From Balneolales bacterium (lineage in GTDB: Bacteria > Bacteroidota > Rhodothermia > Balneolales > Balneolaceae): 16,867 bases of DNA. The stretch spans positions 1 to 16,867 of the forward strand of contig JAURMN010000053.1 in assembly GCA_030830725.1 (NCBI GenBank). Reading direction: 5' to 3'. This document shows positions 7,948 through 15,393 of the stretch, piece by piece (positions within the stretch are counted from its first letter, which is position 1; the number at the start of each line of letters is the position of its first letter). Below the pieces are notes generated by a model. It did not search any database and was not told where the DNA came from. It saw only the letters and a program-made list of their open reading frames with translations. A program made the position numbers and the translations under genes.

Positions 7948-9219
7948 TTGACCTTTCAGACCGACTCTTTTACCCTACCGAAAAAAAAGGAACGTGAATC
8001 TGCCATTTTGGTTGGATTAGCCACGCAGCAGACACCGTTGGCCAAGGCCAAGGAGTACTTGGATGAATTGGAGCTACTTGCTGACACTGCTGGGGCGGAT
8101 ACCCTATCCAAACACCTTCAGCAGAGATTTTCACCCGATGTTTCCACCTATACAGGGAAAGGTAAACTACACGAAATCGCCACAGAGGCTGAAGCACTCC
8201 AGGCAGATTTGGTCATTTTTGATGATGAGCTCACGGGTTCCCAAATCCGTAACATCGAAAAAATTGTCAAGCGCAAGGTACTAGATCGAACCGGGCTCAT
8301 TTTGGACATATTTGCGTTTCGTGCCAAATCAACGGCCTCTCGCAATCAGGTCGAACTGGCTCAGCTTCAATATCTTTTACCACGCTTGACCCGTTTTTGG
8401 ACTCACTTGTCACGGCAATCAGGAGGGATCGGAACGAAAGGGCCGGGGGAAACTCAAATCGAAACCGACCGTCGTTTGATCGGGCGCCGAATCGCCACGT
8501 TGAAGGAAAATCTAGAGCGCATTGACCGACAACGGGCCACGCAGAGCAAGCGTCGCCAGGATCTGCATCGTATTGCCCTGGTCGGATATACCAACGCCGG
8601 CAAGTCGACCTTGATGAATCAGCTCACTGAAACCGATGTCCTTGCCGAAGACAGGCTTTTTGCCACACTGGACTCTACCGTGAGACGCTGGCAGCTGTTC
8701 AATCGGACAGTACTGCTTTCTGACACCGTAGGGTTTATTCGCAAACTCCCTCACCATTTGGTAGAAAGTTTCAAATCCACGCTTGATGAAGTGCGCGATG
8801 CCGATTTGCTATTGCACGTGGTAGATGCCGGTTCAGTATCCTGGGATGAACACATTGAAGTAGTGGAGAAAACCCTGGAAGAGTTGGGAGCGGCCGATAA
8901 ACCGGTGTGCCTGGTGTTTAATAAAGTGGACTCTGTCGACGAAATACGCCTTCAACAGCTACGTCAAGCCTACCCCGATGCAAAATTTGTTTCCGCCGAA
9001 CGGGGTATTGGGATGGATCAACTTCGGAAAGCGATCGACTACCATATCGAGAAGGCGTATCATCCGTTTTCGGTAACCATTCCCCTGTCGGAATATAATC
9101 GTGTAATCGAACTTAGACGTGTTGCAGTTATTGAAAACGAATCGTATGATGAGACAACCATAACGCTTTACGGTAGAATCGACATGCGATATGACCGATT
9201 GATCGAGGAAATGTGTTAG
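7948..9219 (+). CDS. hflX: GTPase HflX (ribosome-splitting / ribosome-associated GTPase)
   Basis: HflX is a translational GTPase-like factor that binds the 50S subunit and splits stalled ribosomes, for example after heat shock. The protein is 423 residues. The N-terminal HflX domain (about 18-155) leads into the family hallmark GPGETQIETDRR at 165-176, then a coiled-coil helix (about 180-205). The G domain has G1 GYTNAGKST at 213-221, G3 DTVGF at 259-263, G4 NKVD at 325-328 and G5 SAERG at 349-353. A short C-terminal domain follows. All nucleotide-binding residues are intact. The start is TTG at 7948. Back to the upstream in-frame stop near 7788 there is no ATG or GTG, and the first internal Met lies inside the G domain, so a non-ATG start is required. 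The gap to the preceding PH-like gene is 11 bases, which suggests coupling. Confidence 0.95.
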   Translation: MTFQTDSFTLPKKKERESAILVGLATQQTPLAKAKEYLDELELLADTAGADTLSKHLQQRFSPDVSTYTGKGKLHEIATEAEALQADLVIFDDELTGSQIRNIEKIVKRKVLDRTGLILDIFAFRAKSTASRNQVELAQLQYLLPRLTRFWTHLSRQSGGIGTKGPGETQIETDRRLIGRRIATLKENLERIDRQRATQSKRRQDLHRIALVGYTNAGKSTLMNQLTETDVLAEDRLFATLDSTVRRWQLFNRTVLLSDTVGFIRKLPHHLVESFKSTLDEVRDADLLLHVVDAGSVSWDEHIEVVEKTLEELGAADKPVCLVFNKVDSVDEIRLQQLRQAYPDAKFVSAERGIGMDQLRKAIDYHIEKAYHPFSVTIPLSEYNRVIELRRVAVIENESYDETTITLYGRIDMRYDRLIEEMC

Positions 9220-9264
9220 GAATCTGTTTTGAAACCCTTTTAATAAGGCCGGTTCATCACACTC

Positions 9265-10038
9265 ATGAATGAACATCTTCACATCCTTACGGAAACGGAT
9301 CTGGTGACAGGAGTCGAGCTACATTCCGGGCAGACTCTGGCTGATGCGGAACAGATAGTTTCGACTTCAGTTCTGGGTACATCGGACTATCGAGCAGTCG
9401 ACAGAGAGCAAGATTGGGTTGAGGGACCTCTTGAGGCAATTCCCTTATTGGAATCCGCTACGTCTAGGCGATTGCTTGGGCACGTTCCTTTGAGTGATCT
9501 GAAAGAGTGGATCATGGCTCATGATTCGGAAACGCCACTGTCTCAGCTGGCGGTGATATACCGTACTCCTGTACGGATCTTGGACTCTTACATTATGGTA
9601 TGTCGGCAGTTCTTGCAGAGCCATATGATGCATCTTTCCGTGGTGGATTCCGAAGGTGATTATCTGGGGGAAGTTACGCGAAACAGTGCCATTGAGCGAG
9701 TGGCTTCGAGTATGGGGATTGGCGCCGAACTGGTCTCCGGCCTCACATTTCTGATCGTGGAATCAGAAAAGACAAAAGCCGACAGTTTAGATGAGATCCT
9801 TCAAGCCGCCAGAGCAGAGGGAGTTCGTCTGAATGGCTATCTTGAATTGGTTCACGCTCCGGACGAGGACGATTTGACACAGGCGATTTTACTAAAACTC
9901 CCCGCAATTCATGCCCACTCTTTTGCTGAAACTCTTCGCAGAATGGGCTATTTTAATGTCTGTGATTTTCAACAGACTCCCGGGTCGGATGAGCTTTCCC
10001 GGAAAGCAGAAGAGTTTTTGCATTTTCTGGATCTCTGA
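9265..10038 (+). CDS. CBS-domain pair protein with ACT-like C-terminal region
   Basis: A 257-residue soluble protein. Residues ~55-103 and ~104-146 look like two CBS motifs. The second is clearest: a strand ending HLSVVDSEGDYLGEVTR, followed by a helix. The first, around IPLLESATSRRLLGHVPLSDL, is more divergent. Residues ~160-232 resemble the ACT-like tail found behind CBS pairs in many Bacteroidota proteins, with a Ser-Leu-Asp-Glu-Ile helix, a strand, KLPAIHAHSF and a second helix ending RRMGYFNV. CBS pairs usually bind adenine nucleotides and sense energy state; no ligand can be named here. The first ~50 residues are an acidic extension of unknown fold. It lies 45 bases after hflX and about 47 bases before the TPR gene, all on the + strand. 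Confidence 0.72.
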   Translation: MNEHLHILTETDLVTGVELHSGQTLADAEQIVSTSVLGTSDYRAVDREQDWVEGPLEAIPLLESATSRRLLGHVPLSDLKEWIMAHDSETPLSQLAVIYRTPVRILDSYIMVCRQFLQSHMMHLSVVDSEGDYLGEVTRNSAIERVASSMGIGAELVSGLTFLIVESEKTKADSLDEILQAARAEGVRLNGYLELVHAPDEDDLTQAILLKLPAIHAHSFAETLRRMGYFNVCDFQQTPGSDELSRKAEEFLHFLDL

Positions 10039-10085
10039 GTCCTCACGGATGTCTGGTGTTTTGCATCATCTTAACGGGTTTATGT

Positions 10086-13000
10086 ATGCCTTTTGGCGCC
10101 TCTCCTGCTTTAATTAAATCCTCTTCACCTCTTTTTCGTCGAGGTCTGTTGATTGCATTTTGCGTGGCAGGCATTCCAGTGCTTTTGTTTGGACAGCTGT
10201 CTGTTGACCCTGTTCCGCAAACGCTCAGACAATACGTCGAAAATCCCTCACAACCCTACGAACAGGCGATCGAATTTTATGAACAAGGGCTCTACATAGA
10301 AGCGCTTCAGCTTTTGGATGCACTTTCTGTTTTTGCTGAAACAGAAGACCAAGCTGAAGCAGCGGCGGCTTTTGCTGTCCGTATTCGGTTTCAGCTTGAT
10401 CCACTCGAATCAGCTCCGTTAATCCGAGCCTTTTCGCGTCACTATCCGCGTTCCCCTTTTGGCTTGGAGTTGAATCGTGAACTTGGCCACAGGTTGTGGA
10501 AGACCGCACAAAACCACACATCCAGCCCGTCAGTTTCAGTCCAACGTGGCTATGAAGCCTTTACGGAAGCCCGAAGTTTCCCGGGTGACAATCAGGCCTA
10601 TGCCCAGCTAATCTACTGGCAAGCCGAAGCTTCTACCGATATGGGTAAAAACGATCAGGCCCGTACTCATTACATCGAACTTGCCGATCTCTACCCCGCT
10701 GATGAACATGCCCCCAATGCGCTATACGCTGCCGGCCGTCTCCATCTCACCGACGAACAATTTTCTCAGGCCGCCGCTGTCTTTGAGCGTCTCAGGAAAG
10801 ACTATGAATTCCACCCGATTACTCGTCGTATTGGCACAGCACTTGGCGAATCCTATTATCAGCAACGTGAATTTGCCCGCGCTGCAAAAGCCTTTATCGA
10901 TGCCATTCCATATCTGGATGGGGAAGAAATCGACAAAGCGGTTTATTTGGCTGCCGAAAGTTTCAATGCAGAGGGTAATTATAAAGACGCGACCCAATAC
11001 TATCTCCAGTTCATCAACCGCACCAAGGGGAAACCGTCGGAACGTCTTGCTCACTTTGGACTCGGATGGGTCTACCACAAACAGTCCATCTACCACTGGG
11101 CTGCCCGCTCGTTTGGCATTGCGGCCGGATACCCGGAGCAGTTGCCGTCACGCATTGTTTCATCGGATGAACTAAATCCATTAACCCGTGAGACGATTTC
11201 CGAAGGAGATGTGGACGAGTTTAACCGAAAGGCTCTCTATTACACGGCCGTAAATGCCAAACTCTCCAATCGATACGATTTAGCCATTCAACGATTCCGA
11301 GAGTTTGCCATACGGTATACCGGAGCACTTTATGACGGTGGCATGTTTATTGGAGGAGGGTATAGGCCTGGAGTATTTGCTGAAGAAGGGGCATTTGAAC
11401 ATGCGGTAACAGCTTTTGAGATGGGACTTTTTGCGGAGGCCATCGAAGTACTCACTCCGATTGTGAGAAATCTGGATCAGATGAAGAGACCCGGTGAACT
11501 GCTCACCTTTCTTGGAGAAGTCTATTTTGCAAATGGAGAGTATACCTCTGCTCTGCAGGCCTTTGAAATGGCCGAATCGATGACGACACTGGATCCGGAA
11601 GTAAAGATTCAGGCTCGTTTTCAAAAGGCTTGGGTTCAATATTCCAATCAGGCTTACGTACAGGCTCAGCCGTTGTTTGAATCGGTAGCTCGACAAAATC
11701 CAAGCTCCCCACTCGCTGCCGAGGCTTTGTTCTGGTCTGCGGACAGCTATTTCCAGACTCGAAGTTATGGTCCTTCGGCTCAGCAGTTTGCGGAATTCAT
11801 TCGACGTTTTCCAGATCATGAATTTATCGGAGCGGCTTCCTATGCACTGGCCTGGTCGCATTTTATGGCAGGCGAATTTGAGCAGGTTATTGATCCGATG
11901 ACGCTCTTTTTACAGCGCTATGATCCGCCACCAATTGCTCTTTTCCCCTATGATACGGATGCCCGATTACGGTTAGGGGATGCCTTTTTTGCTCTTGGAC
12001 GGTATGAGCAGGCGATCGAGACGTATCAAATGGTATATGGCGCCGAACCCGCGGGTGATTATGCAATGTTTCAGGTGGCAAACAGTATGTATCGAATGGG
12101 TAGACTCGAGGAAGCGGTCGGTGAATTCAAGAAACTATTGAGGATTTACCCCTTTACGTTTGTTCGAGAACAAGCCCTCTATAATATCGGGTACATTTAC
12201 CTGACGGCTGGGCAATATGACATGGCCGTTACGGAGTTTGAAAATCTGATCAATCGAGTACCGGATCCTGAGTGGGCAGCACGTGCACAGTTTGCCATTG
12301 GGGATGCGTATTACAATTCAGGAAAGTATGTCGAATCTGTCCAGGCTTATGAAACGGTATTGCAAAAATACCCGCGGAGTGGTTATGTAATCGAAGCCAT
12401 CAATGGAATTCAGTACGCCCAACTTTCGGCGGGAGAGGATGATAACAGTACGCAGATTTTGCAGCAATTCTTGGATTCTCACCCCAGTACCTCCACAGCG
12501 GATCGTCTGCGTTTTAGAAAGGCAGAAAATCGTCTTCAGTCAGGAGATTACACAGGGGCTGTGGCCGAGTTTCAGGATTATATCCGCATTACCAACCAAA
12601 CAGAACGGTTGCCAGATGCCTGGTCCAATATCGCAGACGCACGAATGCGACTGGAAAATCCTCAAGGAGCTCAGCAGGCCTGGCTACGCATCGTGGAGGA
12701 ATTTCCGGAATCGGAACAAGCGGCCTTCGCTTTAGCTTCACTAGGACGAGTTTCATTTGAGCTTCGGGAGTTCGAAAAGTCCTTGGATTATTTTACTCAA
12801 TTGGAAGCCAAGGGGAGTCGCTACATTCAGGAATCGGGTGTCGGAAAGGGTCGTGCACTCTTAGAGTTAGGCCAGACCGATCCGGCGGAGACGGAATTCA
12901 AACGAGTTCTGGAAATCAATGAAGGAAACAGTGCCGCGCGCAACGGAATGGCTCGTGTAGCCATTACCCGTCAGGAATATGATCAGGCACGGGAAATTCT

Positions 13001-13298
13001 ATTACCGGTCGCCTCACAGGGAATTAGCGAGACCGGTGCAGAGGCACAATTCCTGATTGGTCAGAGCTTCCGACTTGAAGGAAGAAATGAGGAAGCCTTG
13101 ACCGCGTTTTCAAATGTGCAGGTATTACACGAGGCATTTGGGGAATGGGTAGGACAAGCACTTTACGAAATGGCGGCCATTCATATTTTAGAAGGACGTC
13201 CCGGTGATGCGCGAGAGTTGCTCAAGGATCTTATTGAAAATTATAACGGCACTGTGGCGGCTAATCAGGCTAAAAATTTACTGGAAAGCGTCGATTAA
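10086..13298 (+). CDS. Very large secreted TPR (tetratricopeptide) repeat protein
   Basis: About 1070 residues from ATG 10086. A basic segment (S-P-L-F-R-R) and a hydrophobic core (LLIAFCVAGIPVLLFG) form a signal peptide, so the protein should enter the periplasm or outer-membrane space. Almost all the rest consists of helical hairpins. I count about 24 TPR-like units with the usual small residues, for example NALYAAGRLHLTDEQFSQAA, EALFWSADSYFQTRSYGPSA, EQALYNIGYIYLTAGQYDMA and ARAQFAIGDAYYNSGKYVES, many followed by [YF]P between units. Such superhelices act as protein scaffolds; the spacing and YP junctions recall BamD/CpoB-type periplasmic TPRs rather than cytosolic ones. No catalytic or wall-binding domain is visible. 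An upstream GTG at 10056 would add ten residues; I prefer the ATG because it puts the basic residues closer to the hydrophobic core. Confidence 0.88.
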   Translation: MPFGASPALIKSSSPLFRRGLLIAFCVAGIPVLLFGQLSVDPVPQTLRQYVENPSQPYEQAIEFYEQGLYIEALQLLDALSVFAETEDQAEAAAAFAVRIRFQLDPLESAPLIRAFSRHYPRSPFGLELNRELGHRLWKTAQNHTSSPSVSVQRGYEAFTEARSFPGDNQAYAQLIYWQAEASTDMGKNDQARTHYIELADLYPADEHAPNALYAAGRLHLTDEQFSQAAAVFERLRKDYEFHPITRRIGTALGESYYQQREFARAAKAFIDAIPYLDGEEIDKAVYLAAESFNAEGNYKDATQYYLQFINRTKGKPSERLAHFGLGWVYHKQSIYHWAARSFGIAAGYPEQLPSRIVSSDELNPLTRETISEGDVDEFNRKALYYTAVNAKLSNRYDLAIQRFREFAIRYTGALYDGGMFIGGGYRPGVFAEEGAFEHAVTAFEMGLFAEAIEVLTPIVRNLDQMKRPGELLTFLGEVYFANGEYTSALQAFEMAESMTTLDPEVKIQARFQKAWVQYSNQAYVQAQPLFESVARQNPSSPLAAEALFWSADSYFQTRSYGPSAQQFAEFIRRFPDHEFIGAASYALAWSHFMAGEFEQVIDPMTLFLQRYDPPPIALFPYDTDARLRLGDAFFALGRYEQAIETYQMVYGAEPAGDYAMFQVANSMYRMGRLEEAVGEFKKLLRIYPFTFVREQALYNIGYIYLTAGQYDMAVTEFENLINRVPDPEWAARAQFAIGDAYYNSGKYVESVQAYETVLQKYPRSGYVIEAINGIQYAQLSAGEDDNSTQILQQFLDSHPSTSTADRLRFRKAENRLQSGDYTGAVAEFQDYIRITNQTERLPDAWSNIADARMRLENPQGAQQAWLRIVEEFPESEQAAFALASLGRVSFELREFEKSLDYFTQLEAKGSRYIQESGVGKGRALLELGQTDPAETEFKRVLEINEGNSAARNGMARVAITRQEYDQAREILLPVASQGISETGAEAQFLIGQSFRLEGRNEEALTAFSNVQVLHEAFGEWVGQALYEMAAIHILEGRPGDARELLKDLIENYNGTVAANQAKNLLESVD

Positions 13299-13379
13299 GT
13301 TCTCAAACATCTATTCCTCTGTCCATTCACCCACCCATATATCTCTCACGGTAATTCAATTTTCAAGACAAAACCACGC

Positions 13380-14750
13380 ATGAGTAACTCCAAAACGGTA
13401 TCCCCGGTAACCCGATTACGTGGTACTCTTCAGGCTCCGCCTGATAAGTCCGTTTCGCACCGAGCTGCTCTTTTCGCTTCGCTCAGCCAAGAGCCGACTG
13501 TACTCACAGGATATTCTATTGCAGCGGATCCTGGATCTACTTTGCACTGCCTTCAGCAGGCCGGAGTGACCCTTACCCAACAGTTAGATCCCGATGGGCT
13601 CACCAAGACGATTACTATGGAAGGTTTTGGCCGGGAAGGATGGCGTGCGTCTGCGGCAAAATCCAAGGAGAATGGGCCAATCGAATTTGATTGTGGTAAT
13701 TCAGGAACTACCATGCGACTGTTGGCAGGTTTGGCTGGTGGGGCAGGTGTGTACGGGCGATTTATCGGGGACAAGTCACTTAGCAGTCGTCCCATGGATC
13801 GAATTTTGGGCCCTTTGCGGGAGTTTGGGATTCACTCCGAAGCTCGAGATGGGCGATATGCGCCTTTTTTGGTGAATCCTTTGCATCCTTCTACTAAAGA
13901 CTCTATGGAGGTCAATTCTATGCCATCCGGAAAAGTCCCATCTCCAATGGAATTTGATCTGGCCATTGCGAGTGCTCAAATCAAATCGGCTCTTCTGTTA
14001 GCCGGGCTTTTTAGTGAGATGGGGGTGCAGGTTCGTGAACCGGCACAAAGTCGGGATCACACAGAGCGAATGTTACATATCCCCACTGAAAAGGGATGGT
14101 TTTCAAGCTCAGTACATACACCGATTCCACCCCAGACTTTGAGAATACCCGGCGATATTTCAGCGATGGCATTCTGGATGGTGGCCGCGACAATCCACCC
14201 GGATGCCCATTTAATTCTTGAAAATACGGGTCTCAATCCCACCCGTGACGGAATTATTAAGGTGTTGCAGGAAATGGGAGCCACGTTAAGCATTGACGAG
14301 AGGTCGACGACGGGTTCAGAACCGGCAGGTAGACTGGAAATCCAGTCTACAGGTTATTTAAAGCCGATCCACCTCAATGGAGATGTCATTGCTAACGTCA
14401 TTGATGAGCTTCCTATTCTCATGGTTGCAATGGCGTTTGCAAAGGGTCGATCCGAAATTTCCGATGCGGCGGAACTTCGGGTGAAAGAGACAGATCGGAT
14501 AGCCGCAATGGCTACAATTTTACAGAATTCCGGGTGTAAGCTAACCGAAAAACCGGATGGTGTCATCATCGAAGGATCCCCTGATTTTATACCCCGATCG
14601 ATCGTTGCCGATTCCCTTCACGATCATCGAATTGCCATGAGTGCAGCCATTCTGGCACTCCGAGCATCCGGCCCTATTGAAATCCTCCATCCGGAGTGCA
14701 CGGCGATTTCCTATCCGACATTTTGGGAAGAACTGGCAAGAATTTGCTGA
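13380..14750 (+). CDS. aroA: 3-phosphoshikimate 1-carboxyvinyltransferase (EPSP synthase)
   Basis: AroA joins shikimate-3-phosphate and phosphoenolpyruvate to form EPSP, the sixth step of the shikimate pathway to aromatic amino acids. The active-site motifs are all present: PDKSVSHR with K23 and R28, GNSGTTMRLL at 106-115, SRPMDR at 136-141, SAQIKSALLLAGL at 198-210, the catalytic Asp in IDELP (D342), RVKETDR with E370 and R373, and DHRIAM with R417. The GNSGTTMRLL version, lacking the Pro found in E. coli, resembles the Bacillus-like form. The length of 456 exceeds the usual 425-445 because of small inserts around residues 84-100 and 168-189. The gene stands alone: 81 bases separate it from the TPR gene, without other aro genes nearby. 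ATG 13380 puts the first motif at the expected distance. Confidence in function is high. Confidence 0.96.
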   Translation: MSNSKTVSPVTRLRGTLQAPPDKSVSHRAALFASLSQEPTVLTGYSIAADPGSTLHCLQQAGVTLTQQLDPDGLTKTITMEGFGREGWRASAAKSKENGPIEFDCGNSGTTMRLLAGLAGGAGVYGRFIGDKSLSSRPMDRILGPLREFGIHSEARDGRYAPFLVNPLHPSTKDSMEVNSMPSGKVPSPMEFDLAIASAQIKSALLLAGLFSEMGVQVREPAQSRDHTERMLHIPTEKGWFSSSVHTPIPPQTLRIPGDISAMAFWMVAATIHPDAHLILENTGLNPTRDGIIKVLQEMGATLSIDERSTTGSEPAGRLEIQSTGYLKPIHLNGDVIANVIDELPILMVAMAFAKGRSEISDAAELRVKETDRIAAMATILQNSGCKLTEKPDGVIIEGSPDFIPRSIVADSLHDHRIAMSAAILALRASGPIEILHPECTAISYPTFWEELARIC

Positions 14751-14768
14751 CAATTACGACAGAAAGAC

Positions 14769-14793
14769 CTGACGGGGCATGTCAATACGTCAG
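14769..14793. promoter_or_regulatory. Inverted repeat upstream of the sigma-54 promoter, candidate activator site
   Basis: Perfect six-base arms CTGACG and CGTCAG are separated by 13 bases. A nested TGAC-N7-GTCA shares the left side (14770-14784). The centre lies about 62 bases before the predicted hsp20 start point, a distance at which sigma-54 enhancer-binding proteins commonly bind. It could instead be a weak aroA terminator, but no T tract follows. Confidence 0.35.
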
Positions 14794-14815
14794 TCTATTG
14801 AAGGGTTTCTTGTAA

Positions 14816-14832
14816 TTGGCACTATGGTTGCT
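14816..14832 (+). promoter_or_regulatory. Sigma-54 (RpoN) -24/-12 promoter for hsp20
   Basis: TTGGCAC, five bases, then TTGCT matches the RpoN consensus YTGGCACGrNNNTTGCW at every fixed position but one. The invariant GG (14818-14819) and GC (14830-14831) are exactly ten bases apart. Transcription should start near 14843, giving a leader of about 39 bases before the hsp20 ATG. No other promoter of similar quality was seen in this gap. Confidence 0.7.
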
Positions 14833-14881
14833 CTCTAGTTCTCCATGAACAAAAACCTTTTCAACGCTTAAACTCGTAGTC

Positions 14882-15328
14882 ATGAGTGATCTCAAAGAAG
14901 ATATCGAGCGGCAATTTCAGCGACTCGGTAAAGAGCTTCACAATCTTTTTGATAGGGTAACTCCACTGGTAGAGCCTTTGGTGAATGAAGACATTGATTT
15001 TTCACCCCGAACCGATGTGGTCGAACAGGGCAATCACCTGCATATCCTTATGGATCTTCCGGGTGTCACCAAAGAGGATATTCTAATTACAGTCAAAGAT
15101 CATCATTTGAGTGTTCGCGGTGAACGTCAGCTTCCCTCTTACAGTGAGGCGAATGTATCCAGACGTGAGCGTAAAGGTGGATTCTTTTCGCGCTCGTTCA
15201 ACATTGGGCGTGATGTGGAGCCCTCTACCATTAAGGCAGAGTTTATAAATGGGACGCTACATATTACCCTTCCGATTCCCTCTTCAACGAAGAAAGCGGA
15301 AGACGAAACCGAAATCCCGATTTCATAA
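14882..15328 (+). CDS. Small heat-shock protein, Hsp20/alpha-crystallin family
   Basis: A 148-residue ATP-independent holdase that binds unfolding proteins and passes them to DnaK. The N-terminal arm (1-40) is a charged amphipathic helix with FDRV. The alpha-crystallin domain runs from about 41 to 131, opening with SPRTDVVEQGNHLHILMDLPGV, with the characteristic FFSRSFNI near 101-108 and the G-x-L motif as GTL at 124-126. The C-terminal tail carries the I-x-I element that links dimers into oligomers, as IPI at 145-147. Length and domain order are normal. The ATG at 14882 follows a leader that begins at a near-consensus sigma-54 promoter. dnaK starts 65 bases downstream with no visible terminator between them, so both may be induced together. 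The gene is of the IbpA/HspA type; no precise symbol can be assigned. Confidence 0.94.
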   Translation: MSDLKEDIERQFQRLGKELHNLFDRVTPLVEPLVNEDIDFSPRTDVVEQGNHLHILMDLPGVTKEDILITVKDHHLSVRGERQLPSYSEANVSRRERKGGFFSRSFNIGRDVEPSTIKAEFINGTLHITLPIPSSTKKAEDETEIPIS

Positions 15329-15393
15329 CGGATTTACTTCCTCTGAAAAGGCATTAAAAACAAGATTATTATTAACGAAAAGCATACTGAACA

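Noticed and set aside
10681..11175. 164-codon frame inside the TPR gene
   Set aside because: It is an alternate-frame shadow with low-complexity Ser/Pro/Arg composition, inside a strongly supported TPR coding sequence. Other overlapping frames in the window were rejected for the same reason.
14769..14793. Inverted repeat read as an aroA intrinsic terminator
   Set aside because: The stem is only six pairs with a 13-base loop and no T tract after it, so a terminator reading is weak.
14798..14830. TTG plus TATGGTTG as a Bacteroidota-type -33/-7 promoter for hsp20
   Set aside because: It has one mismatch in the -7 element and a 22-base spacer, outside the usual 19-21. The overlapping sigma-54 match is clearly better.
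14779..14838. Nineteen-codon ORF overlapping the sigma-54 promoter
   Set aside because: It would lie upstream of the predicted transcript start, has no ribosome binding site, and its sequence is explained by the promoter elements.
14845..14871. Eight-codon leader ORF just before hsp20, ending 11 bases before its ATG
   Set aside because: It would start about two bases after the predicted transcript start, lacks a ribosome binding site, and has no attenuator-like codon run or hairpin. It is too short to support.
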